A stretch of 22,992 nucleotides of DNA from Pelargonium nanum (lineage: Eukaryota; Streptophyta; Magnoliopsida; Geraniales; Geraniaceae). The stretch covers positions 1 to 22,992 of the forward strand of contig JAYMTF010001508.1 in assembly GCA_036897485.1 (NCBI GenBank), in the 5' to 3' direction. Numbering within the stretch: position 1 is the stretch's first letter; each line of letters begins with the position of its first letter. Positions 18,797 through 22,992 of this stretch are shown here, piece after piece. A model generated the notes under the pieces. The model was not told where the DNA came from. It saw only the letters and a program-made list of their open reading frames with translations, and did not search any database. A program made the position numbers and the translations under genes.

Positions 18797-19022
18797 CCCG
18801 GGTTCGACTCAGTCCGATTTGAGAGTAGAAACTATTGACTCGGCCGAGTTGGGTTTACTAATTTTACTTCGCCGTACAAAGAAACAACGGTGGACTAATT
18901 TTTTCCTTTCAAAATTTTAAATGGGCGAGTTACTGAGTCAACACATTGAGCTCCGCCGAGAATGGATTGGAGATGGCAAGAGGGTGGTGTCCACCGAGTC
19001 GTCCCGGGTTCGAATCGGAGTG
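18797..19022. repeat. repeated CCCGGGTTCGA and CCGAG motifs downstream of SAUR
   Basis: CCCGGGTTCGA occurs at 18797-18807 and again at 19003-19013, each next to GACTC/GAGTC. A perfect 12-bp palindrome ACTCGGCCGAGT sits at 18838-18849, and further CCGAG copies lie near 18955, 18992 and 19026. GGTTCGA resembles a tRNA B box, so a decayed SINE is possible, but the T-arm does not pair and no A box is placed. Confidence 0.3.
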
Positions 19023-19029
19023 GAGGCCG

Positions 19030-19890
19030 AGTTATATATAATATAATATATTGGAGATAGTAATTGATTTGGAAAGCAATAGGTGATTGTTTTGGTGATA
19101 TAATGCCAATATTTGAATGTAAATTCTGTGATTTATTATTGATCCAGTAATGAAGAAATTCTAGAGAAATATTTCATAATCGTTTATTCGCTTCGTTGTC
19201 CCATTATTATATCTCTTTTATTAAATAATTGAGAATTATTAGACACTATTATTCGTCTTAATTTAATTTAATTGGTAGGAGTTGTTTTGGTGGTAGCCGT
19301 TGTGTCGTGGTAGTTATAATAGCAGCAAAGCAAACCACACCCACGTGAAAGCAAGTCTTCATTTGCTGTGTTTCATTTTGTCCTCGACATTGATACAAAT
19401 ATTTAAATATTTTCATTCGTTGTGGGAAATATTTGTATGCGATCATGATCGAACTTGGCCGTATGTACGAATAATGCACCGGCGGTACGATAGGTCAACT
19501 TGTTTTAGTAGTCGGAATCATCAATGGACAATTATGCACCATCTTCTAACATGATTCTAGTTTCTGAAATGCATTATTATTTAGCTAGAGTTCCGCAAAA
19601 TTCCACTATTATTCATTTCCCAAAGTTTATAAACCTCTCCTCATCTCTATTCCAATCAAATGTTGATGGGTGAAGGTGATCAAGTTTCATTTGCATTAGC
19701 TCTAGCTCTACTGTCGGAGATCACAATGGTATTTTAGATAGCGAGTACCTCTAGAAAACATGAAATTTGTAAATGTGGTTTCCTCGGGATTTGGGTGGTG
19801 TCTGATGGACTAAATTTGTGCATAATTAAAAGAGTGCAAAAAGTCATTATTCAAACAAATTGTAGTACAATTCAGAGTTATGGAAGAACC
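19030..19890. other. AT-rich spacer after the SAUR gene
   Basis: Includes the unplaced 3' end of the SAUR transcript near its left edge. No further coding frame or repeat that I can support. Confidence 0.45.
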
Positions 19891-19902
19891 CTATAAACTT
19901 CT

Positions 19903-20103
19903 TTGTATATTGGTGACCAACCTGCGGAGCAAGTGGTTAATGCGCTTAGCTGCCGTTACAAGGGGAGGGGAGTGTCTCATTGGAGAAGTGTCTTTAGGCT
20001 TATTCTTAACAAATGCAATTTTGTTGTTGATTACTTGACCAAAATGCGTCTCTCTCTTACCGATATGTATTATCTTTTCATCTTATCCGACTTTGGATTA
20101 TAA
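19903..20103 (+). mobile_element. LINE-type RNase H-like (RVT_3) C-terminal remnant
   Basis: The last ~40 codons of this 66-codon frame read HWRSVFRLILNKCNFVVD then YLTKMRLSLTDMYYLF and end SDFGL plus stop. This lines up residue by residue with the end of plant LINE and RNase H-like (RVT_3) proteins, where the pattern is F-R-H-I-Y-R-E-A-N-x-V-A-D-x-L-A-K followed by a short tail. The Asn-x-Val-x-Asp-x-Leu core survives while the R-E-A of REAN is lost. Nothing upstream keeps the rest of the domain, so this is a fragment, not a working enzyme. Confidence 0.5.
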
Positions 20104-20109
20104 TCTTTT

Positions 20110-22440
20110 GGACAATAATATTTGTTGGACTATAACCTTCAAACTTGCCCTCCAAACTATATCTTCATTGCTTAATTATGTGACTCCAGTATACAAAAAA
20201 AAGGTTTAAATATGTTGATTGCAATGTTTAGTTATGAATGTCAACCTCTAGCCTATAAAATTGGACTCCAACAAAATGAGCACTTACTTCCAAAATAAAT
20301 TCAAATTAGGAGTGGTTTATAAAAATTAAAATTGTTTTCCAAAAGAATCACAACTAACAAATAGAGTATTAGAGTTTGTAATCTTTGTTTGCTTAATCTT
20401 ATTGAAGTAATTTCTACCAACCTTACTAAAAGTGTGTTATGTTAAACTTTGACCACAATGATTTTAGCAAAGAAAGTTAGAGAGATTGAAATATTTCGAA
20501 AAAGAAAAAGAAATATTGGTAGTGAGTGATGTTCCAAGAAATTAATCATCAATGGTACGTAGCTGTAACTGGTGGTGGCACCAACTTTAGAGAGAGAAAT
20601 ATTTATATACCCAAATTGTTTATGCACATTTTGACTTTGATTATATATCAACCTCCTCTTAATTCCATTCTTAATTTAAATTTCCCTATTGAACCCCAAA
20701 CAACGTCCCTTACATTTTGTATAATTTTCAATAATTATTCGTTAAAAGTCTGCTCTTAATATAATCATCCATAATGCACTGAATGAAGCTGTTATTTCAA
20801 TGTTAATTAATGCTAATTTAGTTAACATTATAATTTGGTTTCTGCCAGTTCAAGTTGACCCATGACATTGGAAATGAACCAATGGATTTGACTCCAATTC
20901 CCAAGTAATAATATATATATTTTTTATGGAAGTTGTTCAAAAAAAAATTGATTGAAAAATTGGAACCAAAAACAACAACTGTATAGTATTTTATAATAGA
21001 TGATGATTGATTGTGTTCGTTCATTGACAATTCATGAAGAACTCCAGATTGATGGGTCGATTAATTAATAGTAGAATTTAATTGATGACGATCGAAATAT
21101 AAATATTGTACAGAAATCAAACGTGCAGAATAAAATCAGTGGTGAGGATCCTTTTAGACTGCTGCAATATGCTGAGGTTGCATGTGGCATGTGCAGCCAT
21201 AACATATTTTCATGATAATTTACCAAAAACTAGAAATTACAGTGGAGAGCTTGAAAATGACAATGGTGGTAATTTGAAATATATATGGAGCAGAGACATG
21301 TGGGTGTGTGTGCTATTTTTGACTTTTTTCAGGAAGATGGTCAAACCATTACTTGCTTGTGTTGTGTCTCATTCAAATAACATTTACTTATGTTGTGATT
21401 TGTGTATGCTATGGTTGTTTTTGTTTGTTTCTTTGTGTGTGTGTATGATGTATCAGTAGAGCAGGGAAAGAGATAAATTATGAAGCAGTGAATGTGAGCA
21501 GGAGTTGTCACTTTCCCAAGAAAGTCACAAGTTTTCAAGCACAAGAAAACACTGGTTGATCACTAGGATTTTCATAGATGGGTATCAATCAAGATTACAA
21601 CTTGTGATGATCACAAGTCACAACCCAATAGAAATGGGGTCTGATCATAAGTTCACAACAGACAATGTTGTTTCATAAAAAAGAAAGATGGTAAGAGATT
21701 GGGCCAGAATCAGACAGATCCCTTTCCTTTCAATTCTTGTTTTGTGGAAATTGGTGATGCGGCTACAATTTTGTCTGAAAAGAAGTTGGTTGAGGTTTTT
21801 CATGAGCTCGTAAGTACTTGTTTGGTGACTTATTATGAGACATTTAAATTCTGAAAGAAGTTTGATGAAGTTGTTTGAGAGATGAATTTTCAATTTAAAC
21901 GATAAAGAAAAACTTAAAACTAATACAACTTTATGAAATTAAAAAATTAATTACAATTTGATTAACTTGAGGTAAAATCATGCCGACTATAGAAACTTTT
22001 AGCATATTAGTGTGATAATGACTAATGTTTCAACTAGTCAGATTAATTTAAAATAAAATTAAGTTTATTCGAGTTTTCTCTTTTTTTTTTTTTCTATTTT
22101 CTTTTGAGATGCAACCTCATGTTGAAAAAAAAATCTTTTAGGGAGTGATGCAAAAGATCTTTATTGAAATCACTTAAGCACTTATCTCAGTGACTAAAAG
22201 TCAATAGAGTAAAACAAAGCAAACGGAGGAAACTGTTATAATTCATCTAATAAATTGTTTATATAGAATATAGTACATGTCATAATTGATTGTTATAGAT
22301 GTAACATTAACATGTCTTTCTCCTCCTTCACTCAAGAAGTTAGTCATTTGCTATGCCAAAAGCTCTGTTACCTAAAGAAAAAATAGCTATAATGCACCTC
22401 TTTTCATGTACGTGTCATGCTCAAAATAACCTATTGTTGC
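20110..22440. other. AT-rich spacer, no gene recognised
   Basis: Contains only unassigned frames, the longest being 21106-21459 on the + strand: 117 codons, Cys-rich and hydrophobic at the C-terminal end, no recognised motif, probably chance. Also holds a 10-bp imperfect hairpin at 21176-21198, a GT-rich stretch near 21430-21450 and a T11-T12 run near 22080. No RNA gene seen. Confidence 0.45.
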
Positions 22441-22514
22441 AGAAAGAGAGGTTAAAAGTTAAAACCAGATTCTGTAACTGGTAACTTGGATGAGTTGAAA
22501 ATAGGAAAATGCTG

Positions 22515-22662
22515 TGGGCCATTAGGACAAGTTTTGGGCCTTTTCTGGAGGTTGTCATCTCTGAAGCCCAAACCAAGCAAGCTACTGCTTGGGCCAGTTA
22601 TATTCGAGTATCCCATACTAACTTCCCCTGAATGGAATTCAAGATCCAACTTACACGGCCCA
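22515..22662. promoter_or_regulatory. cluster of site II (TGGGCC/GGCCCA) motifs
   Basis: TGGGCC at 22515-22520, 22535-22540 and 22590-22595, the related AGCCCA at 22565-22570, and GGCCCA at 22657-22662. Five matches in 150 bp is dense. In plants such clusters mark promoters of growth-related and housekeeping genes through TCP factors. No coding sequence follows before the transposon end at 22919, and no telobox accompanies it. The gene served, if any, is not visible. Confidence 0.35.
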
Positions 22663-22918
22663 ATGGATTTACAAAACGCTAGCTATGTATAACCTTACGG
22701 CATAATGGTTAATGGTTTAAGTATTAACCCAACTTTACTATTTACACACCATCCGAAACTATAATTGCTATTAACTTTGTTACTATCAAGACTTGAGCAA
22801 CTTCATAGTTTTTTTTTTTTTTGTGTAAACCACCTGATTTAATCCAGCTTGGAGCTTAACCACTTCGTAAGTTATTTTGTGAAATTCGCATGAAATCATC
22901 ACAAGAATTCCTAAGGTC

Positions 22919-22992
22919 CACTACAGGAATTTTGCTTATCAGTGACGGAAAATTCCGTCACTGATCAGCAAAATTCCGTCGCTGATCACGAT
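22919..22992. mobile_element. CACTA (En/Spm) transposon terminus, runs off window
   Basis: The terminus CACTACAGGAATTTTGC starts at 22919, preceded by GTC (22916-22918), which would be the 3-bp target duplication. Directly inside is a perfect inverted repeat: ATCAGTGACGGAA at 22938-22950 and TTCCGTCACTGAT at 22953-22965, followed by a further diverged copy (GCAAAATTCCGTCGCTGATC). A CACTA terminus followed by subterminal GTGACGGAA-type repeats that bind transposase is the hallmark of plant En/Spm elements. Only one end is present, so element length and coding status are unknown. Confidence 0.85.

Noticed and set aside
19003..19022. Possible tRNA gene around the GGTTCGAAT string
   Set aside because: The T-loop-like string is present, but the stem bases beside it do not pair and no acceptor stem or anticodon arm can be folded.
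19051..19075. Possible SAUR DST mRNA-instability element (GGA...ATAGATT...GTA)
   Set aside because: Only GGAGATAGTAATTGATT is present; the spacing and the ATAGATT core do not match.
19905..19960. tRNA-like A box (AGTGGTTAATGCGCTTAGC) suggesting a SINE head
   Set aside because: No matching B box or A-rich tail follows, and the translated frame fits a LINE/RNase H tail better.
1..22992. CRISPR arrays, bacterial operons, phage or integrative elements
   Set aside because: No regularly spaced identical repeats or prokaryotic gene organisation; introns, promoter motifs and gene families are those of a plant.

Overview
The window looks like nuclear DNA from a eudicot plant. It is strongly AT-rich. 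The two intact genes belong to plant families (a bHLH106/107-type transcription factor and a SAUR auxin-response protein), introns have GT..AG borders, and the spacers carry decayed plant transposons. The sequence alone does not fix the species. Gene density is low: about 1 kb of clear coding sequence in 23 kb.

Layout, left to right. 0-2.9 kb: AT-rich spacer with a strand-skewed purine/pyrimidine block, a 53-bp tandem duplication and small microsatellites. 2.95-4.71 kb: a decayed gene for the RNA polymerase I stalk subunit RPA43. Its promoter still has three site II (GGCCCA/TGGGCC) motifs and a telobox, but the body has lost the central exons and its reading frames no longer join. 4.88-5.56 kb: first copy of a roughly 0.7-kb noncoding segment ('A'). 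6.1-7.75 kb: the intact two-exon bHLH gene (207 aa), whose start codon is preceded 5 nt upstream by an out-of-frame AUG. 8.82-9.69 kb: second copy of segment A, interrupted by a SINE-like insertion with a GACTCT target-site duplication that is absent from the first copy. 9.7-17.6 kb: long spacer with palindromic CACGNNCGTG repeats, GGTAC-periodic and GACACG-type dispersed repeats, a second copy of a 90-bp segment ('B'), and a less AT-rich, promoter-like block near 15.0-15.9 kb with no recognisable gene. 17.6-17.77 kb: a 156-bp hAT-type MITE with a perfect 8-bp target-site duplication. 18.2-18.8 kb: the intact, intronless, GC-rich SAUR gene (148 aa) with a TATA box and an upstream TGTCTC. 19.9-20.1 kb: the tail of a LINE/RNase H-like open frame. 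22.5-22.7 kb: a cluster of site II motifs. 22.92-22.99 kb: the terminus of a CACTA (En/Spm) transposon running off the right edge.

The genes do not form a pathway. The bHLH and SAUR genes are independent regulators. I do not see a new multi-gene system. The most informative signals are historical: a dying RPA43 copy, a duplicated segment on both sides of the bHLH gene with a datable SINE insertion, and several transposon boundaries that can be placed to the base.
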